Shown: one piece after another, positions 1-5,385 of the stretch
How the letters are laid out: every line of letters starts with the position of its first letter
How positions within the stretch are numbered: the first letter of the stretch is position 1
Source: an uncultured Labedella sp.
GTDB lineage: Bacteria > Actinomycetota > Actinomycetes > Actinomycetales > Microbacteriaceae
DNA: 5,385 nt
Assembly: GCA_934636065.1 (NCBI GenBank)
Contig: CAKTZW010000168.1
Location: 1-5,385, forward strand
Direction: 5' to 3'
Translations under genes and position numbers: made by a program
The notes under the pieces: model-generated
The model's database searches: none
What the model saw: the letters and a program-made list of their open reading frames with translations, nothing else
What the model was told of the DNA's origin: nothing

Positions 1-2
1 TC

Positions 3-155
3 CCGGGTCTGCTTCCCTTCGGCCGCGGCATCGACGAGGCCGGGGCACAGTCCCTCGGTTGGGGCGAGCTTCCCGAGCGCGGCCGCGACGCCGAGCAGAT
101 GATCGAGGCCGCCGCTTCCGGTGAGCTTGCCGCTCTCGTCGTCGGCGGCGTCGAC
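3..155 (+). other. NuoG-like (complex I subunit G) coding segment fused in frame to the sugar transferase
   Basis: The first ~50 codons read LLPFGR, then LPERGRD, then MIEAAASGELAALVVGGVD. From memory of actinobacterial NuoG proteins, this fits the run LLPxGRPxxD...WG...LPxxPGRDxxxIxxAAxxGELxALVVGGVDP found in the molybdopterin-oxidoreductase-like domain. It contains no membrane helix, whereas a sugar transferase should have one or more here. The LVVGG strand (residues 45-49, bases 135-149) is compatible with both families and is the natural switch point. After it, EAEYVVRQI and ASYNVVAATV are typical of the sugar transferase. The NuoG identification rests on recalled family patterns and no alignment was run. 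The alternative is an unusual short sugar transferase N-terminus. Confidence 0.55.
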
Positions 156-1118
156 GAGGCCGAGTACGTCGTCCGTCAGATCAACGACAAGTCGCGAGCG
201 AGCTACAACGTCGTCGCGGCAACGGTCTCGGACAGCGCGGTGTCGCACATCGAGGTCGGCGACCGCCGGGTGCCCATCGTCGGCGAGCCCGCCGGAGTCG
301 CCACCCTCGCCCGGAACCTGCAGGCCGACGCCGTGATCGTCGCCGGCGCCGCCAGCCGGAACCCGTCGTACATCCGCGGCCTCAGCTGGGACCTCGAGGG
401 GACGGGCACGGAGCTCGTGCTCGCCGCACAGCTCACCGACGTCGCCGGCCCTCGCATCCACTTCCGTCCCGTCGACGGCCTCCCGCTCATGCACGTCGAG
501 ATCCCGCAGTTCGACGGCCTCAAGCACGTCGTGAAGCGCTCGTTCGACATCGTCGCGTCGGGAATCGGGCTGCTCCTGCTCGCCCCGCTCTTCGGCATCA
601 TCGCCCTCGCCGTGAACGCCGACAGCCCCGGAGGCGTCCTCTTCCGGCAGGAACGCGTCGGAAAGGGCGAACGCAGCTTCACGATGCTCAAGTTCCGCAC
701 CATGGTGCCGACGGCCGAGCAGGACCTCGCCGCCCTCCTCGAGGCGAACGAGGGAAGCGGGCTGCTGTTCAAGATGAAGAACGACCCGCGCGTCACACGC
801 ATCGGCCGGGTCCTGCGCAAGTACTCGCTCGACGAACTGCCGCAGCTGTGGAACGTGTTCGTCGGCGACATGAGCCTCGTCGGCCCCCGGCCGCCGCTGC
901 CTCGCGAGGTGAGCGACTACGAGAGCCACGTCCGTCGTCGCCTCTACATCAAGCCCGGCCTCACCGGCATGTGGCAGGTCGGCGGACGCAGCGACCTCAG
1001 CTGGGAGGAGAGCGTACGCCTCGACCTCTACTACGTCGAGAACTGGTCGCTCGTCGGCGACCTCATGATCCTGTGGCGCACCGTCAAGGTGGTCACGCAG
1101 CCCTCTGGAGCCTACTGA
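3..1118 (+). CDS. Sugar transferase (polyprenyl-phosphate sugar-1-phosphate transferase), 5'-partial and probably chimeric at its N-terminus
   Basis: The reading frame is open from position 3 to TGA at 1116-1118 (371 residues visible, no start required inside the window). Residues ~45-371 match the bacterial sugar transferase family (WcaJ/PglC-like), which transfers a sugar phosphate from a nucleotide sugar to undecaprenyl phosphate at the inner membrane face and so starts exopolysaccharide repeat synthesis. Seen: a CoA-binding-like middle region (LVVGG at 45-49, VAGAAS at 113-118); the KRSFD entry at 178-182 followed by a membrane helix (~180-205); FRQERVGKG at 214-222; KFRTM at 230-234; SLDELPQLWNVFVGDMSLVG at 275-294, whose Asp277-Glu278 fits the catalytic DE dyad known from PglC; and PGLTGMWQV at 318-326. 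Odd: full-length members carry four or five membrane helices before the LVVG strand, but here the upstream residues are non-hydrophobic and NuoG-like (see the separate entry). Overlaps the next gene by one base, so they are probably co-transcribed. The C-terminal assignment is firm; sugar specificity is unknown. Confidence 0.93.
   Translation, partial: PGLLPFGRGIDEAGAQSLGWGELPERGRDAEQMIEAAASGELAALVVGGVDEAEYVVRQINDKSRASYNVVAATVSDSAVSHIEVGDRRVPIVGEPAGVATLARNLQADAVIVAGAASRNPSYIRGLSWDLEGTGTELVLAAQLTDVAGPRIHFRPVDGLPLMHVEIPQFDGLKHVVKRSFDIVASGIGLLLLAPLFGIIALAVNADSPGGVLFRQERVGKGERSFTMLKFRTMVPTAEQDLAALLEANEGSGLLFKMKNDPRVTRIGRVLRKYSLDELPQLWNVFVGDMSLVGPRPPLPREVSDYESHVRRRLYIKPGLTGMWQVGGRSDLSWEESVRLDLYYVENWSLVGDLMILWRTVKVVTQPSGAY
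1107..1110 (+). promoter_or_regulatory. Ribosome binding site for the DUF1972 glycosyltransferase
   Basis: GGAG lies seven bases before ATG 1118, inside the last codons of the sugar transferase. It fixes the start of the next gene at 1118 even though that frame is open back to before 848. It fits translation coupled to the upstream gene. Confidence 0.7.
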
Positions 1119-2356
1119 TGAACGACGCAGACGACTCACGCACCCGCGACGAGGCCGCCTCGACTCGGCCGCTCCGCATCGCGATGATCGGGACGCGCGG
1201 CGTCCCCGCCGCCTACGGCGGCTTCGAGACCGCGATCGAGGAGATCGGTCAGCGGCTCGTGGCGCGCGGTCACGCCGTGACGGTGTACTGCCGCTCGCAG
1301 GACGGCAGCAAGCCGGCCGAGCACCTCGGCATGGATCTCGTCCACCTTCCGGCGCTGCGTGTCAAGGTCGCCGAGACCCTCAGCCACACCGGGCTGTCGA
1401 CGGTGCACGCGATCACGCATCGCGCGCCGGACGCCGCATTCGTCTTCAACGCCGCGAACGCCCCGTTCGTGCCGCTCCTGCGTGCCCGCGGGATCCCCAC
1501 CGCCGTGCACGTCGACGGACTCGAGTGGAAGCGCGACAAGTGGGGCGGCGCCGGCAAACGCTACTACCGTGCAGCGGAGTCCGCGGCGGTGCGCTGGTCC
1601 GACGCGCTCATCGCCGATGCCCAGGGCATCGCCGACTACTACGACGACGAGTTCGGCGTCCCCACCGAGCTCATCAGCTATGGCGCGTCGATCATCGAGA
1701 ACGCCACGTCGCACCGGATCGCCGAACTCGGCCTCACGCCGGGCGGCTTCCACCTCGTCGTCGCCCGGTTCGAACCCGAGAACCACGTCCGCGAGATCGT
1801 GGAGGGCTACGCCGCGAGTTCCGCCCGGCTCCCCCTCGTCGTCGTGGGATCCGCACCGTATTCCGCCGACTACACCGCGGCCATCGAGCGGGTGGCGGCC
1901 GGCGACGACCGCATCAGGATGCTGGGCGGGGTCTGGGACCAGGACCTGCTCGACGAGCTGTATGCCGGCGCGCTCACGTACGTGCACGGACATTCCGTGG
2001 GCGGCACGAACCCGTCCCTTCTGCGCGCCATCGGTGCCGGTACGGCCGTCCTCGCATGGGACGTCGACTTCAACCGCGAGGTCACGCTCGACGACGGACG
2101 CTTCTTCGGCGACGCCGCCGCGCTCGCTCCGCTCGTGGAGTCCGCGGAGGCCGACGTGACGGCCACGCTGTCGGCGGGCGACCGGCTGCGCGTCCGAGCG
2201 GCCTCGACCTACGACTGGGACCTCGTCACCACCGGATACGAGCGGCTCGCTGCGCGCCTGGCGTCCGGCTATTCGATCCGCCCGCTCGCACGAGCGGCTC
2301 GGCGTTCCTCGGGCTCCGCCCGGTCGACGTCGCGCGCTGCGTCCCCGGTGTCGTGA
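1118..2356 (+). CDS. DUF1972-type GT4 glycosyltransferase (rhamnosyltransferase-like)
   Basis: A 412-residue cytoplasmic glycosyltransferase of predicted GT-B fold, expected to add a sugar from a nucleotide donor to the lipid-linked oligosaccharide begun by the upstream transferase. The N-terminus carries the DUF1972 signature IGTRGVPAAYGGFET (24-38), then VDGLEWKRDKW (132-142). The C-terminal half has VARFEPENH (215-223), VVVGSAPYS (241-249) and HGHSVGGTNPSLLRAIGAG (290-308), a loop typical of this family. Family members include Cps2T-like rhamnosyltransferases, but donor and acceptor cannot be read from sequence. ATG 1118 is chosen because it has a GGAG site, overlaps the upstream TGA by one base (TGATG) and places the first beta strand (RIAMIG) near residue 20, as is usual. 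Position 303 is Arg where many GT4 enzymes carry Glu. The last ~25 residues are a Ser/Arg/Ala-rich basic tail outside the catalytic fold. It is followed by a four-base overlap with the next glycosyltransferase. Confidence 0.92.
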   Translation: MNDADDSRTRDEAASTRPLRIAMIGTRGVPAAYGGFETAIEEIGQRLVARGHAVTVYCRSQDGSKPAEHLGMDLVHLPALRVKVAETLSHTGLSTVHAITHRAPDAAFVFNAANAPFVPLLRARGIPTAVHVDGLEWKRDKWGGAGKRYYRAAESAAVRWSDALIADAQGIADYYDDEFGVPTELISYGASIIENATSHRIAELGLTPGGFHLVVARFEPENHVREIVEGYAASSARLPLVVVGSAPYSADYTAAIERVAAGDDRIRMLGGVWDQDLLDELYAGALTYVHGHSVGGTNPSLLRAIGAGTAVLAWDVDFNREVTLDDGRFFGDAAALAPLVESAEADVTATLSAGDRLRVRAASTYDWDLVTTGYERLAARLASGYSIRPLARAARRSSGSARSTSRAASPVS

Positions 2357-3576
2357 GCGGCACCACTATGGGCCGCGTCACGATGCCGGTCCGCACCTCC
2401 GTCTCCTCGTCCGCCTCGCCCCTGTCCTACCTCGTTGCGCACCCGAGCGCCGACATGTACGGCTCCGACCGCGTTCTGCTCGAGTCCGTCGAGGGCTTCG
2501 TGAGCGCCGGGGCACGAGTGACCGTCACGCTGCCCGCGGACGGCCCTCTCGTCCCCCTGCTCGAGGAACGTGGCGCCGAGGTCGTCCTGACACCGACGCT
2601 CGTGCTCCGCAAGAATCTGCTGACGCCCCGCGGCCTCGTCCAGCTCGTCTCCCAGACGCTCACGGGCCTGCGGGCCGGTCGGCGCCTCGTGCGCGCCGTC
2701 CGACCCGACGTGATCTTCACCAACACCATCACCATCCCGCTCTGGACGCTGCTCGCGCGCGCGTTCCGGATCGGGTCGATCGTGCACGTGCACGAGGCCG
2801 AGGGGTCGGCGTCGAAGCTCATGATGCGGGCACTGGCTCTGCCGCTCCTGCTCGCCGACCGCCTCGTGGCGAACAGCAACTACAGCGCCGGCGTGCTGCG
2901 CGAATCGTTCTCGCGCCTCGGCGATCGGTGCACCGTCGTCTACAACGGCGTCGTCGGACCCGAGTCGGTGACACCGCCGCGGGAGGTGCTCGAGGACGAA
3001 CTGCGCGTCCTCTACGTCGGCCGCCTCTCCCCGCGTAAGGGACCGGACCTCGTCATCGAGGCGATCGCGGAGCTGCGGGAGCGCGGCGTGCCCGCACGGC
3101 TCGACCTCGTCGGGGCCGTGTTCCCGGGTTACGAATGGTTCGAGGAGCAGCTGCGCGACACCATCGCCGCCCTCGATCTGCGCGACGTCGTCCACCTGCG
3201 CGGCTTCCAGGACGCGCCGTGGCCGTTCCTCGCGGCGAGCGACGTGCTCGTCGTCCCGTCCCGACTCGACGAGCCGTTCGGCAACACGGCGGTCGAGAGC
3301 GTGCTCGCCGCGCGTCCCGTCATCGTGTCCGACACCTCGGGTCTCCGCGAGGCGGCCTGGGGATACCGATCCGCGCAGCAGGTGGAGCCGGGCGACAGCG
3401 GGGACATCGCCGACGCGCTCGAGCGCGTCTGGACCGACTGGGCGCGCTTCCGATCCGAGGCGATCGACGACGAGAGCGTCGCTCGCGAGCGCCACTCCGT
3501 CGGCACCTACCAGCGCCGCATCGCCGACGCGGCGTCGGATCTGCTCGCTCGGCGACCCTCCCGCAGGCGCGCGTGA
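2353..3576 (+). CDS. GT4 family glycosyltransferase
   Basis: A cytoplasmic retaining glycosyltransferase of predicted GT-B fold, 407 residues from GTG 2353. Seen: a donor/acceptor loop MYGSDR (35-40) in an N-terminal Rossmann-like half; VHVHEAEG (144-151); LVANSNYS (171-178); VVYNGV (195-200), the usual inter-domain link; VGRLSPRKGPDLVIEA (222-237), with Arg224 and Lys229 in the donor phosphate-binding positions; and DEPFGNTAVES (306-316), a full E-x7-E motif (Glu307, Glu315). It probably adds a later sugar of the same polysaccharide repeat unit; the sugar is unknown. Start choice: GTG 2353 gives a GTGA overlap with the upstream stop, typical of translational coupling, but has no clear Shine-Dalgarno sequence. 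ATG 2368 (402 residues) and ATG 2383 are in frame and also possible. The C-terminus ends in a basic RRPSRRRA tail. It is last in its run of plus-strand genes, with a convergent phosphatase 31 bases away. Confidence 0.92.
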   Translation: MSGTTMGRVTMPVRTSVSSSASPLSYLVAHPSADMYGSDRVLLESVEGFVSAGARVTVTLPADGPLVPLLEERGAEVVLTPTLVLRKNLLTPRGLVQLVSQTLTGLRAGRRLVRAVRPDVIFTNTITIPLWTLLARAFRIGSIVHVHEAEGSASKLMMRALALPLLLADRLVANSNYSAGVLRESFSRLGDRCTVVYNGVVGPESVTPPREVLEDELRVLYVGRLSPRKGPDLVIEAIAELRERGVPARLDLVGAVFPGYEWFEEQLRDTIAALDLRDVVHLRGFQDAPWPFLAASDVLVVPSRLDEPFGNTAVESVLAARPVIVSDTSGLREAAWGYRSAQQVEPGDSGDIADALERVWTDWARFRSEAIDDESVARERHSVGTYQRRIADAASDLLARRPSRRRA

Positions 3577-3589
3577 GAGAGCCGGCAGA

Positions 3590-3602
3590 GGCGCCGGGCG
3601 CC
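3590..3602. terminator. Weak GC hairpin between convergent genes
   Basis: GGCGC and GCGCC pair over a CGG loop in the 31-base gap between the glycosyltransferase stop and the phosphatase stop. The stem is only five pairs and no T-run follows on either strand, so it is at best a weak candidate. No better terminator is visible. Confidence 0.2.
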
Positions 3603-3607
3603 GAGCC

Positions 3608-4243
3608 TCAGTCGCGGACGGGCCGCTCGCTCACCGCCACGAGCCCCGCAACGATCCGTTCGACGAGGCCGGGGAGCTCCGCGATGGTGGCGACCTGCTC
3701 GCTCCGACTGCGCGTGTGGCCGTCCGGCAGATCGAGAGGATCGGCGGTCTCTCCTCTCGAGAACCACCGCGGCGCTCGTCGTGCGCCCGCCGCCGGCACC
3801 GGCCGGACCAGGCCCCGTGCGGCATTCGCGCCTGCCGCGAACCGCTCGAGCGGGCCTCGGCCCGCATCCGCCTCGGGGCGCTCGGACGAGACCGTCGCGA
3901 GCGCCGCCGCCTCACGCAGCGTGAAGGTACGCGACCTGGCCGCCGGGTCCAACCGCGCGATGGCGGATCGCTCGGCCTTCGACGCCGTGAGGATCAGCGA
4001 TGCCGCGCGCACGTGCTCGAGATCGAGCCGCCGCGCACGATGCCGCTCCGCGAACGGTGCCCCGGCGACGCCGATGTGCATCGCGACCCGCTCGCAGATG
4101 GCAGCGCCCTCCGCAAGGGCGTTCCCCGCCCCGGAACTCGAAACTGAGTACCCCTCGAATTCGGGTAGTGACTCGAGCGTGCGTGCCAGGAGATACTCGG
4201 CAAGAGGCGATCGGCACACGTTCGCCGCGCAGACCACGAGCAA
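3608..4243 (-). CDS. Low-molecular-weight protein tyrosine phosphatase (Wzb-like)
   Basis: A cytoplasmic phosphatase expected to dephosphorylate the C-terminal tyrosines of the polysaccharide autokinase encoded divergently next to it. From TTG 4243 it has 211 residues. The P-loop CAANVCRS (5-12) gives the C-x5-R-S signature with nucleophile Cys5 and Arg11. SSSGAG at 36-41 fits the conserved strand after the first helix; ILTASKAERSAIARLDP (84-100) and RTFTLREAAAL (105-115) match the longer actinobacterial members; Asp168-Pro169 (ETADPLD) is the likely general-acid DP. Wzb-type enzymes are near 150 residues; the extra length lies mainly in an Ala/Arg-rich stretch (~116-160), which I recall as common in actinobacterial homologues. 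The start is uncertain: TTG 4243 leaves a very short first strand and poor ribosome binding, whereas an in-frame CTG at 4267 has GGAG five bases upstream. GTG 4237 seems too short. It is convergent with the glycosyltransferases and has its own promoter. The early part uses codons rare in its neighbours. Confidence 0.9.
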   Translation of the reverse strand: MLVVCAANVCRSPLAEYLLARTLESLPEFEGYSVSSSGAGNALAEGAAICERVAMHIGVAGAPFAERHRARRLDLEHVRAASLILTASKAERSAIARLDPAARSRTFTLREAAALATVSSERPEADAGRGPLERFAAGANAARGLVRPVPAAGARRAPRWFSRGETADPLDLPDGHTRSRSEQVATIAELPGLVERIVAGLVAVSERPVRD

Positions 4244-4271
4244 TGCCCGACCGTCAGTCTCGTCCAGGACA

Positions 4272-4275
4272 GCTC
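4272..4275 (-). promoter_or_regulatory. Candidate ribosome binding site ahead of a CTG start of the phosphatase
   Basis: On the minus strand GGAG (4275-4272) is followed by five bases and then CTG at 4267-4265, in frame with the phosphatase. This start would add eight residues (reading M-DETDGRA) before LLVVC and complete the first beta strand. The next in-frame stop upstream is TGA at 4291-4289, so no ATG, GTG or TTG start is available above 4243. CTG starts are rare, so this is a suggestion. Confidence 0.35.
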
Positions 4276-4290
4276 CGTTTCGTTCGCCTC

Positions 4291-4318
4291 ATCCTAACCA
4301 GGCGGACACCGACGTCAG
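4291..4318 (-). promoter_or_regulatory. Sigma70-type promoter for the phosphatase gene
   Basis: Read on the minus strand, CTGACG (4318-4313) as -35 and TAGGAT (4296-4291) as -10 are separated by 16 bases, a good match to the housekeeping TTGACA/TANNNT consensus. Transcription would begin near 4284, leaving a leader of about 17 bases to CTG 4267 or about 40 bases to TTG 4243. Predicted by eye only. Confidence 0.5.
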
Positions 4319-4327
4319 CACCACGAC

Positions 4328-4350
4328 CGTGACCGCTGTGAGTGGTCACG
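4328..4350. repeat. Inverted repeat (possible operator or leader hairpin) between the divergent phosphatase and kinase genes
   Basis: The arms CGTGACC (4328-4334) and GGTCACG (4344-4350) are perfectly complementary. Inside them a G.T wobble and two more pairs close on a GTG loop (4338-4340), giving a near-continuous 10-pair dyad centred at 4339. It lies 31 bases before the kinase ATG and 9 bases upstream of the phosphatase -35 box. It could bind a dimeric regulator of one or both genes, or form a hairpin in the kinase mRNA leader. No T-run follows, so a terminator is unlikely. No convincing -10/-35 pair for the kinase gene was found in 4296-4381. Confidence 0.45.
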
Positions 4351-4368
4351 CGACAGCTTTTCGCGCAC

Positions 4369-4376
4369 AAGGGGGA
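4369..4376 (+). promoter_or_regulatory. Strong ribosome binding site for the polysaccharide kinase
   Basis: AAGGGGGA ends five bases before ATG 4382 and is the most purine-rich ribosome binding site in the window. It fixes the start of the Wzz/kinase gene. Confidence 0.75.
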
Positions 4377-4381
4377 AACCA

Positions 4382-5385
4382 ATGAACATCCACGACTACA
4401 TCGCGGCGATCCGCAAGCAATGGCTCGTGATCGCGATCCTGTCGGTCGTCGGAGCCGGGACGGCGTTCGGCGTCGCGCAGACCATGCCGACGATGTACCG
4501 CTCCACGAGCAGCGCGTACGCGTCCACGGTCAACGGGGAGACGACGAGCGAGCTCGTCCAGGGGTCGACCTACGTCCAGAACCTCGTCCAGTCGTACGCC
4601 ACGATGGCGACCTCGCCGTTCGTGCTCGAACCCGTCATCGAGGACCTGGATCTCGACACCTCCGCGAAGGAGCTCGCCAAGACCGTCACGGCGGAGAGCC
4701 CCATCAACACGGTCATCGTCGACATCTCGGTCGAGCACAGCGACCCCGCCGTCGCCCAGACGATCGCGTCGGCGATCACGGACGAGCTCGCCGACGCCGT
4801 CGCCGAGATCTCGCCCCACGACCCGGAGGGGAACCCGACGGTCCGCCTGACCATCATCTCCCCGGCGGCACAGCCGCTCATGCCGTTCTCCCCCAATGTC
4901 AAGATCATCACCGCGGTCGGGCTGGCCGTCGGTCTCCTGCTCGGACTCGCCTGGGCGGTCCTCCGCGAACTCGTGGACACCCGCATCCGCTCTCCGAAGG
5001 ACATCGAGACGATCACCGACTCCCCGCTCCTCGCCGAGGTGGCCCGGGCGCCCCGGGACCGCGGACTCGCCGAGGTGGTCCGGACGTCGCCGAACGGAGC
5101 GACGACGGAGTCCTTCCGCGCACTCTGCACCGGCCTGGCGTTCGCCGATGTCGATCGCAAGGTGTCGGCGGTCGTCGTGACCTCCGCGATGCCGGGCGAA
5201 GGCAAGACCTCGGTGGCGACCGGCCTCGCTCTCACGCTCGCCGAGAGCATGGGCCGTGTCCTCCTCGTGGACGCGGACCTGCGCCGGCCCTCGATCGCCG
5301 ACCACACCGGCCTCGACGGAAGCGTCGGTCTCACGACGGTGCTCCTCGGTGACACATCGATCAGCGACGCCGTGCAGCCCTGGGG
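4382..5385 (+). CDS. Polysaccharide biosynthesis tyrosine autokinase (Wzz domain + BY-kinase, Wzc/CpsD-like), 3'-partial
   Basis: 334 residues are visible, reading M-N-I-H-D-Y, with no stop before the window edge. It is an inner-membrane co-polymerase/kinase that sets chain length and couples export of the polysaccharide to tyrosine autophosphorylation. Domains: a short cytoplasmic N-terminus; a first membrane helix ~14-33; an extracytoplasmic Wzz region with a proline-rich PLMPFSPN stretch just before the second helix (~175-195); a cytoplasmic link with DTRIRSPKDIE; then the kinase domain with Walker A GEGKT (272-276, Lys275) and Walker A' LLVDADLRRP (Asp297, Asp299). The Walker B motif and the C-terminal tyrosine cluster would lie beyond the window. 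The extracytoplasmic loop of ~140 residues is short, as in Gram-positive and actinobacterial members, compared with proteobacterial Wzc. One fused chain here, rather than separate CpsC/CpsD. The likely counter-enzyme is the divergent phosphatase. The start is supported by the strong AAGGGGGA site. Confidence 0.95.
   Translation, partial: MNIHDYIAAIRKQWLVIAILSVVGAGTAFGVAQTMPTMYRSTSSAYASTVNGETTSELVQGSTYVQNLVQSYATMATSPFVLEPVIEDLDLDTSAKELAKTVTAESPINTVIVDISVEHSDPAVAQTIASAITDELADAVAEISPHDPEGNPTVRLTIISPAAQPLMPFSPNVKIITAVGLAVGLLLGLAWAVLRELVDTRIRSPKDIETITDSPLLAEVARAPRDRGLAEVVRTSPNGATTESFRALCTGLAFADVDRKVSAVVVTSAMPGEGKTSVATGLALTLAESMGRVLLVDADLRRPSIADHTGLDGSVGLTTVLLGDTSISDAVQPW

Noticed and set aside
31..45. 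15-base direct repeat TCGACGAGGCCGGGG at 31-45 and 3660-3674, with partial copies near 151 and 1147
   Set aside because: It lies in different frames and genes and is built from the commonest codons (GAC-GAG-GCC); it is probably coincidence in a biased high-GC sequence rather than an element.
848..1117. Upstream in-frame extension of the DUF1972 glycosyltransferase (another 90 codons)
   Set aside because: It is Arg/Pro-rich out-of-frame translation of the sugar transferase C-terminus, and a GGAG-supported ATG lies at 1118.
2269..3495. Long minus-strand open frame opposite the second glycosyltransferase
   Set aside because: The product is Arg/Asp/Glu/His-rich with no family motif, a typical antisense shadow of a high-GC gene whose plus strand has clear GT4 motifs.
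4326..4362. Possible plus-strand promoter for the kinase (GTGACC as -35)
   Set aside because: No TANNNT-like -10 lies at proper spacing, and the -35 candidate is part of the inverted repeat.
3135..4385. Plus-strand open frame running from the second glycosyltransferase through the phosphatase
   Set aside because: No recognisable domain and Arg/Ala/Ser-rich; the opposite strand encodes a phosphatase with an intact C-x5-R-S loop.
4342..5352. Plus-strand and minus-strand open frames over the kinase gene
   Set aside because: The frame starting at ATG 4382 has a strong ribosome binding site, two membrane helices and Walker motifs. The others are low-complexity Arg-rich shadows.
1..5385. tRNA/rRNA genes, CRISPR arrays, insertion sequences, attachment sites
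   Set aside because: No such structure was seen; the window is almost fully occupied by five protein genes.

Overview
The window comes from a high-GC actinobacterium. Codons end overwhelmingly in G or C (GTC, CTC, ATC, GAC, GAG dominate), and the gene set resembles exopolysaccharide/capsule loci of Micrococcales-type actinobacteria. The order-level assignment is an inference from style and gene families, not from a marker gene.

Layout: (1) 3-1118, plus strand: the C-terminal part of a polyprenyl-phosphate sugar-1-phosphate transferase (PglC/WcaJ-like initiating enzyme). Its visible N-terminal ~45 codons do not look like this family; they resemble a stretch of NADH-quinone oxidoreductase subunit G (NuoG). 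(2) 1118-2356, plus: a DUF1972-type GT4 glycosyltransferase (rhamnosyltransferase-like), overlapping the first gene by one base. (3) 2353-3576, plus: a second GT4 glycosyltransferase, starting at GTG in a four-base overlap or at a nearby ATG. (4) 3608-4243, minus: a low-molecular-weight protein tyrosine phosphatase (Wzb-like), convergent with the glycosyltransferases and with its own recognisable promoter. (5) 4382 to the window end, plus: a Wzz/BY-kinase fusion (Wzc/CpsD-like polysaccharide tyrosine autokinase), cut by the window edge before its kinase domain ends. It is divergent from the phosphatase, and the region between them carries a clear dyad.

Together these form a classic polysaccharide assembly set. 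The initiating transferase loads the first sugar on undecaprenyl phosphate, two cytoplasmic glycosyltransferases extend the lipid-linked oligosaccharide, and a tyrosine kinase/phosphatase pair controls chain length and export. I do not see a new type of system. The points most worth checking are the NuoG-to-sugar-transferase junction near 132-165, which is either an assembly chimera or a real microhomology recombination, and the phosphatase/kinase divergent region with its promoter, possible CTG start and inverted repeat.
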